A stretch of DNA of 64,000 nucleotides from Anisus vortex. Taxonomy: Eukaryota; Mollusca; Gastropoda; Planorbidae. The notes below the pieces were generated by a model. The model had not been told where the DNA came from. It saw only the letters and a list, made by a program, of their open reading frames with translations, and did not search any database. Positions 14,501-25,478 of this stretch are shown here, one piece after another; the stretch's first letter is position 1, and the number at the start of each line of letters is the position of its first letter. A program made the position numbers and the translations under genes. The stretch covers positions 124,001 through 188,000 of the forward strand of contig CASBPS010000042.1 of assembly GCA_949126835.1 (NCBI GenBank). Direction: 5' to 3'.

Positions 14501-17500
14501 ATTCTCTATTTGTGTATAATAGACTTAGTTCTTTGTGATTCTAAATTTGTGTTCAATAGACTTAGTTCCTAATGATTCTCTATTCGTGTTCAATAGACTT
14601 AGTTCCTTGTGATTCTCTATTTGTGTTCAATAGACTTAGTTCCTTGTGATTCTCTTTTTGCGTTCAATAGACATAGTTCCTTATAATTCACTATTTGTAT
14701 TCAATAGACTTAGTTCCTTATGATTCTCTATTTGTATTCACTAGACTTGGTTCCTTATGATTCTCTATTTGTATTCAATAGACTTAGTTCCTTATGATTC
14801 TCTATGTGTGTTCAATAGACTTAGTTCCTTATGATTTTCTATAATATGTGTTCAATAGACTTAGTTCTTTTTGATTCCCTTTTTGTGTTCAATAGACTTA
14901 GTTCCTTATGATTCTCTATTTGTGTTCATAAGACTTAGTTCCTTATGATTCTCTATTTGTGTTCAATAGACTTAGTTCCTTATCATCTTCTATTTGGGTT
15001 CAAAAGACATAGTTCCTTATGATTCTCTATTTGTGTTCAATAGACTTAGTTCCTTATGATTCTCTATGTGTGTTCAATAGACTTAGTTCCTTATGATTAT
15101 CTTTTTGTGTTCAATAGACTTAGTTCCTTATGATTCTCTATTTGTGTTCAATAGACTTAGTTCGTTATAATTCTTTATTTGAGTTCAATAGAATTAGTTC
15201 CTTATGATTCTCTATTTGTGTTCAATAGACATAGATCATTGTGATTCTCTATTTGTGTTAAATAGACTTAGTTCCTTGTGATTCTATATTTGTGTTCAAT
15301 AGACTAAGTTCCTTGTGATTATATATTTGTGTTCAATAGACTTAGTTCCTTGTGATTCTCTATTTGTGTTGAATAGACTTAGTTACTTGTGATTCTATAT
15401 TTATGTTCAATAGACAGTTCCTTGTGATTCTCTATTTGTGTTCAATAGACTTAGTTCCTTGTGATTCTATATTTGTGTTCAATAGACTTAGTTCCTAATG
15501 ATTCTCTATTTGTGTTAAATAGACTTAGTTCCTTGTGATTCTCTATTTGTGTTCAATAGACTTAGTTCCTTGTGATTCTCTATTTGTGTTCAATAGACTT
15601 AGTTCCTTGTGATTCTCTATTCGTGTTCAATAGACTTAGTTCCTTGTGATTCTCTATTTGTGTTCAATAGACTTAGTTTCTTGTGATTCTATATTTGTGT
15701 TCAATAGACTGAGTTCCTTGTGATTATATATTTGTGTTCAATAGACTTAGTTCCTTGTGATTCTCTATTTGTGTTCAATAGACTTAGTTCCTTGTGATTC
15801 TATATTTATGTTCAATAGACAGTTCCTTGTGATTCTCTATTTGTGTTCAATAGACTTAGTTCCATGTGATTCTATATTTGTGTTCAATAGAGTTAGTTCC
15901 TAATGATTCTCTTTTTGTGTTAAATAGACTTAGTTCCTTGTGATTCTCTATTTGTGTTCAATAGTCTTAGTTCCTTGTAATTCTCTATTTGTGTTCAATA
16001 GACTTAGTTCCTTGTGATTCTCTATTCGTGTTCAATAGACTTAGTTCCTTGTGATTCTCTATTTGTGTTCAATAGACTTAGTTCCTTGTGATTCTCTATT
16101 TGTGTTCAATAGACTTAGTTCCTTATGAATCTCTATTTGTGTTCAATAGACTTAGTTCCTTGTGATTCTCTATTTGTGTTCAATAGACTTAGGTCCTTAT
16201 GATTCTCTATTTGTGTTAAATAGACTTAGTTCCTTATGATTCTATATTATTGTTTAATAGACTTAGTTCCTTATGATTCTATATTTGTGTTCAATAGACA
16301 TAGTTCCTTGTGATTATATATTTGTGTTCAATAGACTTAGTTTCTTGTGATTCTCTATTTGTGTTCAATAGACTTAGTTCCTTGTGATTCTATATTTGTG
16401 TTCAATAGACAGTTCCTTGTGATTCTCTATTTGTGTATAATAGACTTAGTTCTTTGTAATTCTAAATTTGTGTTCAATAGACTTAGTTCCTAATGATTCT
16501 CTATTCGTGTTCAATAGACTTAGTTCCTTGTGATTCTCTATTTGTGTTAAATAGACTTAGTTCCTTGTTATTCTCTATTTGCGTTCAATAGACATAGTTC
16601 CTTATAATTCACTATTTGTATTCAATAGACTTAGTTCCTTATGATTCTCTATTTGTATTCAATAGACTTAGTTCCTTATGATTCTCTATTTGTATTCAAT
16701 AGACTTAGTTCCTTATGATTCTCTATTTGTGTTCAATAGACTTAGTTCCTTATGATTTTCTATAATATGTGTTCAATAGACTTAGTTCTTTTTGATTCCA
16801 TTTTTGTGTTCAATAGACTTAGTTCCTTATGATTCTCTATTTGTGTTCATAAGACTTAGTTCCTTATGATTCTCTATTTGTGTTCAATAGACTTAGTTCC
16901 TTGTGATTCTCAATGTGTGTTCAATAGACTTAGTTCCTTATGATTATCTTTTTGTTTTCAATAGACTTAGTTCCTTATGATTCTCTATTTGTGTTCAATA
17001 GACTTAGTTCGTTATAATTCTTTATTTGAGTTCAATAGAATTAGTTCCTTATGATTCTCTATTTGTGTTCAATAGACATAGATCCTTGTGATTCTCTATT
17101 TGTGTTAAATAGACTAAGTTCCTTGTGATTCTATATTTGTGTTCAATAGACTAAGTTCCTTGTTATTATATATTTGTGTTCAATAGACTTAGTTCCTTGT
17201 GATTCTCTATTTGTGTTCAATAGACTTAGTACCTTGTGATTCTATATTTATGTTCAATAGACAGTTCCTTGTGATTCTCTATTTGTGTTCAATAGACTTA
17301 GTTCCTTGTGATTCTATATTTGTGTTCAATAGACTTAGTTCCTAATGATTCTCTATTTGTGTGAAATAGACTAAGTTCCTTGTGATTCTCTATTTGTGTT
17401 CAATAGACTTAGTTCCTTGTGATTCTCTATTTGTGTTCAATAGACTTAGTTTCTTGTGATTCTCTATTCGTGTTCAATAGACTTAGTTCCTTGTGATTCT

Positions 17501-17640
17501 CTATTTGTGTTCAATAGACTTAGTTCCTTGTGATTCTATATTTGTGTTCAATAGACAGTTCCTTTGTGATACTCTATTTGTGTTCAATAGACTTAGTTCC
17601 TTGTGATTCTCTATTTGTGTTCAAAAGACTTAGTTCCTTA
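2590..17640. repeat. Giant 37-bp minisatellite with higher-order blocks
   Basis: About 400 tandem units of 37 bp, built around TTTGTGTTCAATAGACTTAG then TTCCTTRTGATTCTCTA, fill 15 kb. Variants include 35-bp units that lose TT (AATAGACAGTTCC) and about 40-bp units with CTATAATATG. The CTATAATATG marker recurs at about 2751, 2976, 3238, 4718, 7155, 9518, 12583, 14839 and 16760. From 4718 on the spacing is 1.9-3.1 kb, which shows higher-order blocks. The blocks at about 7.0-8.5 and 9.4-10.9 kb are 2363 bp apart and share the private variant CAATATACTTA (near 8236 and 10599), so that duplication is recent. Stop codons in most frames rule out a protein. The right edge runs straight into the retrotransposon gag region. 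Confidence 0.97.
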
Positions 17641-17889
17641 TGGGTGAACACTTCTGTTGCTAAGGTTCCATCTGTTTTACTCACGGTAGAGTTCAGATGT
17701 GAGTTTTCAAAAACCATGGTCTCTAATTTCTGGAGTTCTCTAGGTTTTGAAATATCTGGACATGTCATTGTGCTTTCTGTCGTATTTTCATGACTAACAC
17801 TAAATGTCTCAGTTTTAGCTTTTGTTACCTTCTTGTCAGATTGGTATAAACGAGTCTTAGGATTGGTAGCGATACATGTTAGTACTATA
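17574..17889 (-). pseudogene. Gag-pol linker in the +1 frame, running into the array
   Basis: After the gag zinc knuckle, the frame one base downstream (+1) stays open for about 100 residues beyond a run of nine A on the minus strand (17890-17898). The composition is typical of a linker before protease: Lys/Thr/Ser-rich, for example SDKKVTKAKTETFSVSHENT. It then reads through TEVFTHKE into the first minisatellite unit and stops at TAG inside the array. No protease motif is present before the break. The frame switch may be programmed gag-pol frameshifting or an indel in the homopolymer; a single copy cannot tell which. Confidence 0.5.
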
Positions 17890-19056
17890 TTTTTTTTTCT
17901 CTTTACTTTGTCTGTTTTGTAAACTCCAACAGTTTTCCCTAACGTGTCCATCCTTTTTACAGAAGCTGCACGTAGGTTTCTTTTGCATGGAACTATTAGT
18001 CGTCTGCTTATCAGTTTTTTGCTTATTGTATTCATCTGTGCATTTTGCATTCTTTTCCACTACTGCATATTGATTCTTGAATTTGGATTTATCAGGTTGG
18101 AAGGTTCGGTTGTGTTGATGAATAATGATGTACTCATCTGCCAATACTGCTGCTGTTTTGATGTTTTCAACACCTTTGTCGGATAAGTGAATTTTTACAT
18201 CGTTGCGAACGCAATTGTTAAATTCCTCTGTCAACATAAGATTTCTCAGTTTCTCATATTCGCCATTCACATTTTTAGATCTGATCCAACGATCAAAATG
18301 TTTCTCTTTGATTCTCAGAAAATCAACGTGTGATTGTTCTGGTTCCTTCTTGAAATCTCTAAAAATCTTTCTGTATTTTTCTGGAGTCAAAGCATAACTT
18401 AGTAGGATTCGATTCTTAATCAGTTCGTAGTCATTGTCTTCCTCTACGGTAAGATTCAAGACAACGTCTAATGCTTTACCTTTTGTCAAGGCTGAACGTA
18501 ATAATACAGCCATCTTATTCTCTGGAAAGTGATAATCTGCGGCCTGCTTCTCAAACATCATGAAGAATTCTTCGATGTGGTTGCTATCGAATTCTGGAAT
18601 GTATTTTCGATATTTGTACAGTTCCAATTCGATTTCTGAGTGTACATGATTGGTTCTGCGAGCCCGTGCTATTTCAATTCTTTCCTGACTAGCAATTCTT
18701 TCTTTTTCAATTTCCAATTCCATTTCCATTTTCTTTAATTCTAGTTTGAACCTTAGTTCTTCACTAAGTCCATTGTGTATGCTTGACTCACGAACCGTGA
18801 CAGTGTGATTAGTCTTTTGTGATTCAGATAAATTTGACTCAATTGATTCGTCTTCACTAGCAGTATGTACTATCGATTCATATTCTTCCATCAATGTACC
18901 TTGCCTTTTTAAGCAATCAGTAATTTCTTTAATAAGTTTATTTCTTTCGGGTGTTGTTTCAGTTATCTGGATGTCTAACGTTTGAGCAATGTCTTTTAGT
19001 TGTTTGAGTGTCATTTTGTTAAGTTGATCTGAAGTAAAGTTAGTTGATGCTTCCAT
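17857..19056 (-). CDS. Retrotransposon Gag polyprotein, 399 aa
   Basis: Structural protein that would pack element RNA into cytoplasmic particles. The start is placed at MEASTNF (19056), because the related gag at 46693 begins with MEFIENP at the equivalent place; an upstream in-frame ATG at 19146 would add 30 unmatched residues. Residues about 1-50 look like a SAP-type helix pair (LKQLKDIAQTLDIQITETTP). A charged, probably coiled segment follows at about 95-140 (KLELKKMEMELEIEKERIAS). The central domain about 145-320 has the SCAN/retrotransposon-gag pattern, including SHVDFLRIKEKHFDRWI. One CCHC zinc knuckle, CSFCKKDGHVRENC, lies at 363-376. It is uninterrupted, so this is the best-preserved long reading frame in the window. 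The element itself is incomplete, and expression is unknown. Confidence 0.85.
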   Translation of the reverse strand: MEASTNFTSDQLNKMTLKQLKDIAQTLDIQITETTPERNKLIKEITDCLKRQGTLMEEYESIVHTASEDESIESNLSESQKTNHTVTVRESSIHNGLSEELRFKLELKKMEMELEIEKERIASQERIEIARARRTNHVHSEIELELYKYRKYIPEFDSNHIEEFFMMFEKQAADYHFPENKMAVLLRSALTKGKALDVVLNLTVEEDNDYELIKNRILLSYALTPEKYRKIFRDFKKEPEQSHVDFLRIKEKHFDRWIRSKNVNGEYEKLRNLMLTEEFNNCVRNDVKIHLSDKGVENIKTAAVLADEYIIIHQHNRTFQPDKSKFKNQYAVVEKNAKCTDEYNKQKTDKQTTNSSMQKKPTCSFCKKDGHVRENCWSLQNRQSKEKKKYSTNMYRYQS

Positions 19057-19269
19057 CTTGTTTTTAATATTGGTAAAGATAAGATAAAGTGTGATCAACT
19101 TACTTTTGTCCTTTGAATAAAACACTTTTCGACACAAAATTGACACTATTACGTTGAGTATAACTGGAACATAATTTGATAGAAATTTTCCAATTCAGAC
19201 AATATTGTAGATAAATCTTCTTTTTGTAGAATCTTCCTTTATTTCGCAAGATAGAAAGTGCAATATCGT

Positions 19270-19289
19270 GGACGATTTTCCCCCAAATT
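19270..19289 (-). other. Primer-binding-site-like segment
   Basis: On the minus strand AATTTGGGGG, four spacer bases and CGTCC follow the LTR end directly. The pattern TTTGRGGGC..GTCC also follows the LTRs of the two other LTR elements in this window and resembles a proline-tRNA-type primer site. The match is partial, so tRNA identity is an inference. Confidence 0.4.
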
Positions 19290-20436
19290 TATTACGAAGC
19301 CGGAACGGCCTCCAGATTATTATAACTTTGTTGATTTGAATATTATATATATATATATTATTTATGTATTAGTCCAGGATAGTATTGATGGTGAAAACCT
19401 ATCAATCGGATTCTACTCCATTCGAATGCAACAGTCTACTTCCTTGCAGTTGGCTCAGTTGTAAAATAAATAGTGTAGATTCTTAGTGGAATAAGAAAGT
19501 TCTTGACTATAGTTATGATGTAATAGTTCCACAATGCAAATAATAATAACAGTCAAATCCGTGGTGAATTCATAACATAAATCTTTATAATAATAAGGTA
19601 AGAATAGCCATGATGAACACAGTTCCAAATATAAGTATAAAATTAATGTAGATAATAGCGACTAAGTTCCAAGTTAAACTGAATGACTATATAATAGAGA
19701 AAAATAAGTACTTTAATAACATGTTCTACTCCTTACAAAATATTAGACCCTCGACTGAAGTCCAACCTCGAGCGGGCTCTTTTATAGCATAAGGTACAGC
19801 CAATCGTAACTAGGGGAAAAACTTCCACTCCCAAAAACACAGACACAAGTCTGGTTAGAAAGTCGTTTAATTAATGGAACAACAGAGTCAACTTCTCTTT
19901 GTTCGAAACTGGGCGGATAGGGCGAGGTCAGGGTTTAGCTTGAAACATGAATCTTACTTAATTACAGTACATTGATTAAACTTCCCACAATATAACAATC
20001 ATGCCAGACATCAGGGTGCCCTTAAACCTTAGCAAAAAGACATTAAGGCGCTATTGGAGACGCTTCCAATTAAAGTATCTATGCAAGTGGGTGAGCGTAT
20101 ATGTGTTTTCTTCAGGGAAAAATGCGAGATAGGAGGAGAGAGAGGTAATTGTAAAAAAGGTGTAGGTGGGGGGAATTGTAGTTACTGATTACAATTCAGT
20201 GTCACGACTTGTAGATGGCAGGGCAAGTAACTTAACCACCCTAGTGGAAGAGTTGTAAATGTTTGTAAATGATAGCGGAAATGGAGGGAAGGGGGTTAAT
20301 TATCTCGGCTAACACTCCTTCTCTAGAGAAGCGACACGAGGTCAAGTGTCAAATTACACTCAGCTAGAACGGTGACATCTATTTATCTAGGTCAACCAAA
20401 CGATAGCGTCTAACGATTGAATCCTACGGCGTTACA
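19290..20436 (-). repeat. Probable 5' LTR of the gag-bearing element
   Basis: On the minus strand it would begin TGTAACGCCGTAGG (20436) and end near CGTAATA (19290), just before the primer-site-like segment. This gives about 1147 bp. A TATA-like promoter TATAAAAGAG sits at 19777-19786 on the minus strand, followed by GCCCGCTCGAG, as expected for U3/R. No second LTR is available for comparison, so the ends are inferred from the TG start, the inverted TGTAACG/CGTAATA ends and the neighbouring primer site. Confidence 0.5.
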
Positions 20437-21960
20437 TTTACATATAATACACTAATATAACACCTCACATCTGTATTAATACGTCGTTTCGTAACAGATT
20501 GTAAAGATAAGAATAGAGATCATAGACTAAGGATCGGTAACAAACGGGACGTATGACAACCTGGGCACGCAAAACGATTTTGGCACGCGTAATACCTTAT
20601 AAAGGCAGTACAGGACACTTCTAAAAGAAAAGGGCAGGATGATTTTAGGCTATTGGCACAATGAATGAATAAGATATCCTACTTTGATGCATTATTATCC
20701 ATAATAAGTTGGACATACTTTCATACCCCTTTCGAATAATACAATTTTTCACCGCCTCCTCTTTCACCCTTCCAGGAATAACCGGTTAAGAGTCAAATTT
20801 AAATGTAACATAAACTTTCCACATGTGGATGTGTTGACGTTTTAATTAGACATAACAATCGAGCTGAAGTAACATTCATTATAAACGAGAACAAATAAAA
20901 TAAGAAATAAAATATTAAAAGTTACTGGAATGTGTGTGCCAGGAATTATGCTACAAGTTGTTTCTATATTATTTGTCGCCCCTTTATTTACAGAATCCTT
21001 GTTTAAACTTGTAATACTTGGGATCGGGGGGGGGGGAGGGTGGGTACAAAATGTACAGAGTGCTACACTTTTTGTGTACGTAATATATTATGTATGGACT
21101 TTCATTATAAATGATTCTGTCATTTCCAAGTGACATTATGCCATACACTGGATTTTCTATGGACAAGAAAATGAACCACTAAACATCATTTGAAACTCGA
21201 ATTCAAACAAAACAAGACTTTATTTTATTAGCTAAGACAAGATAAGTAATAAAGAAAATAAAAACAACACATTTTTAGCATTACAAATGTGACTTTCTTT
21301 GTTTTTGTAGTTACAAAAATGAATATCGACTAATTGTTTGACAGCAATATGAATGATAGAGAAAGTTTTAACTGATATGCAGTAAGAACTTTGCATCTGA
21401 AAAAAAAAAATATTTTCTACAGTAAATCAAAATTATAATTTTGTAAGTCCAATAAGTTAAGTAATGGACAGCCAATACAACAGGCACATACTACTTTAAA
21501 TATGAAAATCAATGTTCTATAGCGCCATAGCTTCTCCGTTAAAGGAATTACTTTTTCTCTAAAAAAAAAAAGAGATAAGCAAATTAATCACACAATTATG
21601 TCCGTTACGCAGGGATGTATAAATGGCACGGCTCCTTTCTATCTTCAAGAACTGATATCATAGCACGGGTAGTCAATAGAACTGCGCTCTTCATCACTGT
21701 CACTAATTAAAACTCCCAGTGTGGCTGGACACAAAAAAGTACATTGGAGTTCGCTATTTGACAAGTCTTAATTAGGTGTGACCTTTTGAACTGGGTCGAG
21801 AACTTCCGGTGACATTTACCGCCATTTTCGTAAACAAAAAACATGCTTTTTGTGCTGTTTGACAAATGATTTCAACATCGACAGCTAGTTCTGAACTTTT
21901 AGAAATAAACAACGGCTACAAGATTAGTATTGAGGAATCCGTTTTCAACCACAAAAGTAA
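20437..21960. other. Non-coding stretch, nothing recognised
   Basis: No supported gene. It contains one copy (20786-20845) of the short dispersed palindromic motif also seen at 2384 and 27205, and a poly-G run at about 21026-21036. The small open frames are chance frames with no domain features. Confidence 0.5.
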
Positions 21961-21964
21961 GTAG

Positions 21965-22090
21965 GCGATAATTCATAATAATAATAAAATAATTACATTT
22001 GGCTGCCAACAAGCATAATGCAAGCTCAGAGCGCATTTAACATACAACTAAGAACACGGATACAATCTATACTCAAAGTGTTAGTCGCGT
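21965..22090 (-). repeat. 3' end of a non-LTR retrotransposon, short copy
   Basis: A sequence containing GCTGCCAACAAGCATAATGC, then GCTCAGAGCGCATTTAACAT, matches the 3' untranslated end of the reverse transcriptase pseudogene at 28345-29560. It lies beside an ATAATAATAATA tail, in the same minus orientation. It is a severely 5'-truncated copy without coding sequence. Confidence 0.75.
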
Positions 22091-22841
22091 TAGGCTATAT
22101 GTAGCTTTTGTTTATAAAATAAGTTAGTCAAGAGTTGCGTCCTTGGTAATTAAAAAAACACAATGCGGAGATCCATAAAAAAAACAACAACACGAAAACT
22201 ATTTTGCATCAAGCAATTAGTTTGGGATTATAAATAGGTGATTCTTCAAATCTGACATTCACTATCAATCGTTTTCTTCTGGCGCCATCTTTTGAAAATG
22301 AAAAAAAAAATATCTACATATTTTCGTACAGTAACGTAGCACACATACATATTTCGAAGAAAATGATCGAATAAGACCGGAAATGGTCTTCTTTTTGACC
22401 TTTTATGCATGCATAATCGTTAAGACTTGTCAATTTGAATCTGTGGCGCCTTCTAAATGGTAAAGCTTGCCTCCGAGAAAATAAAAGACAATAAGATTTT
22501 CATTTAAAGAGCACACTGGGAATATAAATTTAATAGAATGGATAGAAACTCTATATAAATTACAATTATTATTGTTTGTACAAATATTATAGATTATTTT
22601 TTAAAGTAATTTTTAAAATTTCGAAATAGACGAATGGTCTATTAAAACTAAACAAAAAAACAAAATAAAACAAAATTACAACTTGATTATCTGGTAAGTT
22701 GGACTCGTGATTGAATGATTTTAGATACTTGCTCAGTGGAATTGTAAAAGTGCACATCAATTTGTTTCAACACAGTTCTATTACTGAAAATAATACATTA
22801 GTAGTTATACAATGAGTGTATATTATTTATTATTAATATAA

Positions 22842-23348
22842 TTGGACCGACCGAAAGACAGTACTGGTGTGTTCCGTGTCTAAGGCCCCAATACCCGTTT
22901 TTCATTTATATCCTAAACCAAGAAGTGCCCTGTGTGGGGTAGGGGCAATGAGGAGGGGGGAGAAGAGGGCGGTCGGGGGGGGGGGGAGGATACAAAAGTT
23001 CTTTGATACCCTACATCCCCGACGATGGCGGTCGGGGGGATACAAAAGTTATTTGATACCTTACATCCCCGACAAGGGCGGTCGGGGGGAATCCAAAGGT
23101 TCTTTGATACCCTAAATTCCCGACTATGTTGCATACGTGCTAGTTTACTGGGGAAGAGTTTGGGGGAGGGGGGTTTTTCACTGGCCACCTTCGCCGTTTG
23201 TAAGAATTTCGCGTGTAAACGCAATTTGCTTATCTTGACCAGTGGTTGGTAGCCGAGGGAGGTTGGATCAAAGGGAGGGCCAGTCTTAGCTAGAGTGGTG
23301 GGGGGGGGGGTAGACTGTACAAACAAGGGGGATGTAAGCATCTTGAAT
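22842..23348 (+). repeat. Repeat E, copy 1, left part
   Basis: Homologous, in inverted orientation, to about 44966-45365. Shared anchors are AATTGGACCG, GTGTCTAAG, TTTGATACCCT, GGATCAAAGGGAGG and the junction word CATCTTGAAT. This copy contains a threefold 50-bp tandem repeat (TACAAAAGTT at 22991 and 23041, ATCCAAAGGT at 23091) and long poly-G runs. It continues at 25479 beyond the inserted foldback element. No protein is supported. Confidence 0.8.
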
Positions 23349-25468
23349 GAATCACTGTAAATTCGGCAACGGTATTTTCGTCAACGGTATTTTCGGCAAG
23401 GTAATTTTGGCAAAGGTAAATTTGGAATAGGTAAATTCGGCAAAACTAGCAAAGCGGTAAAATTGGCAACGGTAAAATTGGCAATCATATAATATCCAAT
23501 GTTTTTATTAAAAGCATTGATAGGACTACAATCTATTCCATGTATCGGCAACCTATGGAATGCGTGCCATCCTTGGCACGCCAATCGGTTTTAAATGGCA
23601 CATGAAAGACTACCAAAATGGTGAAAAGAGCAGGGAAACATTAAGGCACACTTTGGCACGTAATTTAACGTCCTCTAATGATCAAAAACGAAAATTTTAA
23701 ATAGGAGCCAAATGTACCCTCCCAGCCCACCGCACCCCACCCCCAAAGGTGGCCAAAGGTGGTATGTGTGTAAGGTAGCCCAACTGACGATCACTTGGAG
23801 TTCTGTTTAGATCTTTACGCATCAATGCATTCCCTTATCTCCAAAACGTCCCTATAAACTTCCTCCGTTTATAGCACATTGGCGAGATTACGTAACTCTG
23901 ACTACTTGACCTACACCATGATACTGGTAGTGTTTGCAAGAGCAGACGTAGAATGCCCCCCTTCCCTCCCGCCCCCGATATATAAAGCATACAAATTAGG
24001 TAACAAAAAATAGTTAATTAGTTCGTTTGACTAAAAATTAAATTTAAGAAAAACTGAATAAAATCACCGTTTTTTTTAAAAACCATTTACGTTATTTAAC
24101 TAATGCATAAAAAAGAACATTTAAATAGACGCCAAATGTACCCCCCCCCCCCTTGTCTATAGCACAAGGAAACAAGGCAAAGCAATGTTACATAATGTAG
24201 ATTATTTGCCATCCCCTCTTCTAATTTAAACACCAGAATGAGACTCGCCGTGTTAACAAAAGCAAACTCTAGCCCCTCCCTCCCACGTCTCACCACCCCG
24301 TCTCCCCACCCTCGTCTCCCCAACCCCGTCTCCCCACCGATTAAAGTGTCAGTGGCCAGCTTGGTAGCACCAGGCTAAGCACTGTATAAGCAGTGAAAAC
24401 TAAAAGAGGTTGGGGGGGGGGGGGTATTCGTTTAAATTCCTTTTTAATCCCAGAACAATGTTGTTATTAGTAAAACAAATCATTTTTTCTATCAAAACAT
24501 TGATATTGATATTGGATTTCATTTTATTATTACAATTTTGAAAAAAAATAATTTAGTTATTTACTTTTCTCATATATTTAAATTATATTACAAACGAGAG
24601 TTGTAAATAAAACATTTAAATTGTATAAAAGTACTTTCAATGTTTAAACCAATTTACTTAGGCTATAAGGCACATTTAGCTACAAATATATTGTAAGTTA
24701 TCGAGGTTTCTATGTCAAATATAGCCAACTATTATGTATTGTTGTAGGCCTATATGTCTAAGTAATGTATACTTGTATCGTTATAACATAGAAGGTACAA
24801 GGTTTAAAACTACAAAGACAAAAGTTAACCTACTGATTGACGGCAAATAGCCGACTGCAATGGAATGTGATAAATTGTTTTATGGTGGCCATGTGTTACA
24901 CCCCCCCCCCCCACACACACACTCAACAACCCGTGTTGAGAGAATAGGCCTATAGGTCAGCAAAGTAATTCCTTAACTCTCCCTGACGTAACCGGTCAAG
25001 AAAATTCGTGTATCTCGGGAGAGGGGAATAAGGACTGTGTTCGTTTTTGATAGATATATAAAGTAGGAGGGTTGTAATGTGTTTGCAATTTTTCCCGTAC
25101 GATCTAAACAAACCTGGGCTCATTCGTAAAGGACTTAGTATGGTCTTGCCTGAAAGGAGAGTCTGGTCGGGGGCGTGAGGGGAGGGGGCACTCTACGTTT
25201 GCTCTTGTTTACACAACCAGCATCATGCGGTGTAGGGGTGGCGGTCAGGTAGTCAGAGTTACGTAATATCGTGGGGAAGACAAACGTATACGTATAACCA
25301 ATACTTTTAATAAAAACAGTGGATATTATTTGATTGCCAATTTTACCGTTGCCAATTTTACCGCTTTGCGTGTTTTGCCGAATTTACCTATTCCGAAATT
25401 ACCTTTGCCAAAATCACCTTGCCTTAAATACCGGTTCCGAATTTACCATTGCCAAATTTACCGAGCAC
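23349..25468. mobile_element. Foldback / Mutator-like non-autonomous DNA transposon, 2.1 kb
   Basis: The element is flanked by identical 10-bp direct repeats CATCTTGAAT at 23339-23348 and 25469-25478. The homologous site in E copy 2 has a single CATTTTGAAT, which gives an empty-site comparison. Its ends are inverted: GTAAATTCGGCAACGGTA on the left matches the complement of the right end. The arms consist of short subrepeats of the GGTAAATTYGGCAA type (about 23357-23490 and 25343-25463). Inner arm sequence around ACGTAACTCTGACTAC (about 23890 and, inverted, about 25260) is also paired, while the left arm holds about 360 extra bases. No transposase is encoded. A 9-10 bp target duplication with long inverted ends is typical of Mutator-like or Foldback elements. 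Confidence 0.8.
23562..23581. repeat. Short perfect hairpin within the foldback arm
   Basis: GCGTGCC-ATCCTT-GGCACGC gives a 7-bp perfect stem with a 6-base loop. It lies in the segment of the left arm that has no partner in the right arm, which looks like a separate small insertion. Confidence 0.6.
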
Positions 25469-25478
25469 CATCTTGAAT

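Larger units (their letters stand above)
17641..20436 (-). mobile_element. 5' part of an LTR retrotransposon (LTR, PBS, gag), truncated at the minisatellite
   Basis: On the minus strand the order is LTR (20436 to 19290), a primer-binding-site-like G-rich segment (about 19287 to 19270), a leader and gag (19056 to 17857), then about 215 bases of a further open frame that ends at the 37-bp array. Protease, reverse transcriptase, integrase and the 3' LTR are absent, and I see no second LTR copy in the window. The gag type (SAP-like N terminus, coiled charged segment, SCAN/retrotransposon-gag-like domain, one zinc knuckle) points to a Ty3/Gypsy-like element related to the one at 45906-50368. Confidence 0.75.

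Noticed and set aside
2590..17640. CRISPR-like array
   Set aside because: Units are directly adjacent with no unique spacers, and the sequence is eukaryotic.
17944..18186. Plus-strand open frames across 17876-18397
   Set aside because: Shadows of the minus-strand gag frame, which has clear domain order and a zinc knuckle.
22913..23341. 142-residue minus-strand frame in repeat E
   Set aside because: Proline/serine-rich only because of poly-G/C runs. It is not conserved in the other copy of E.
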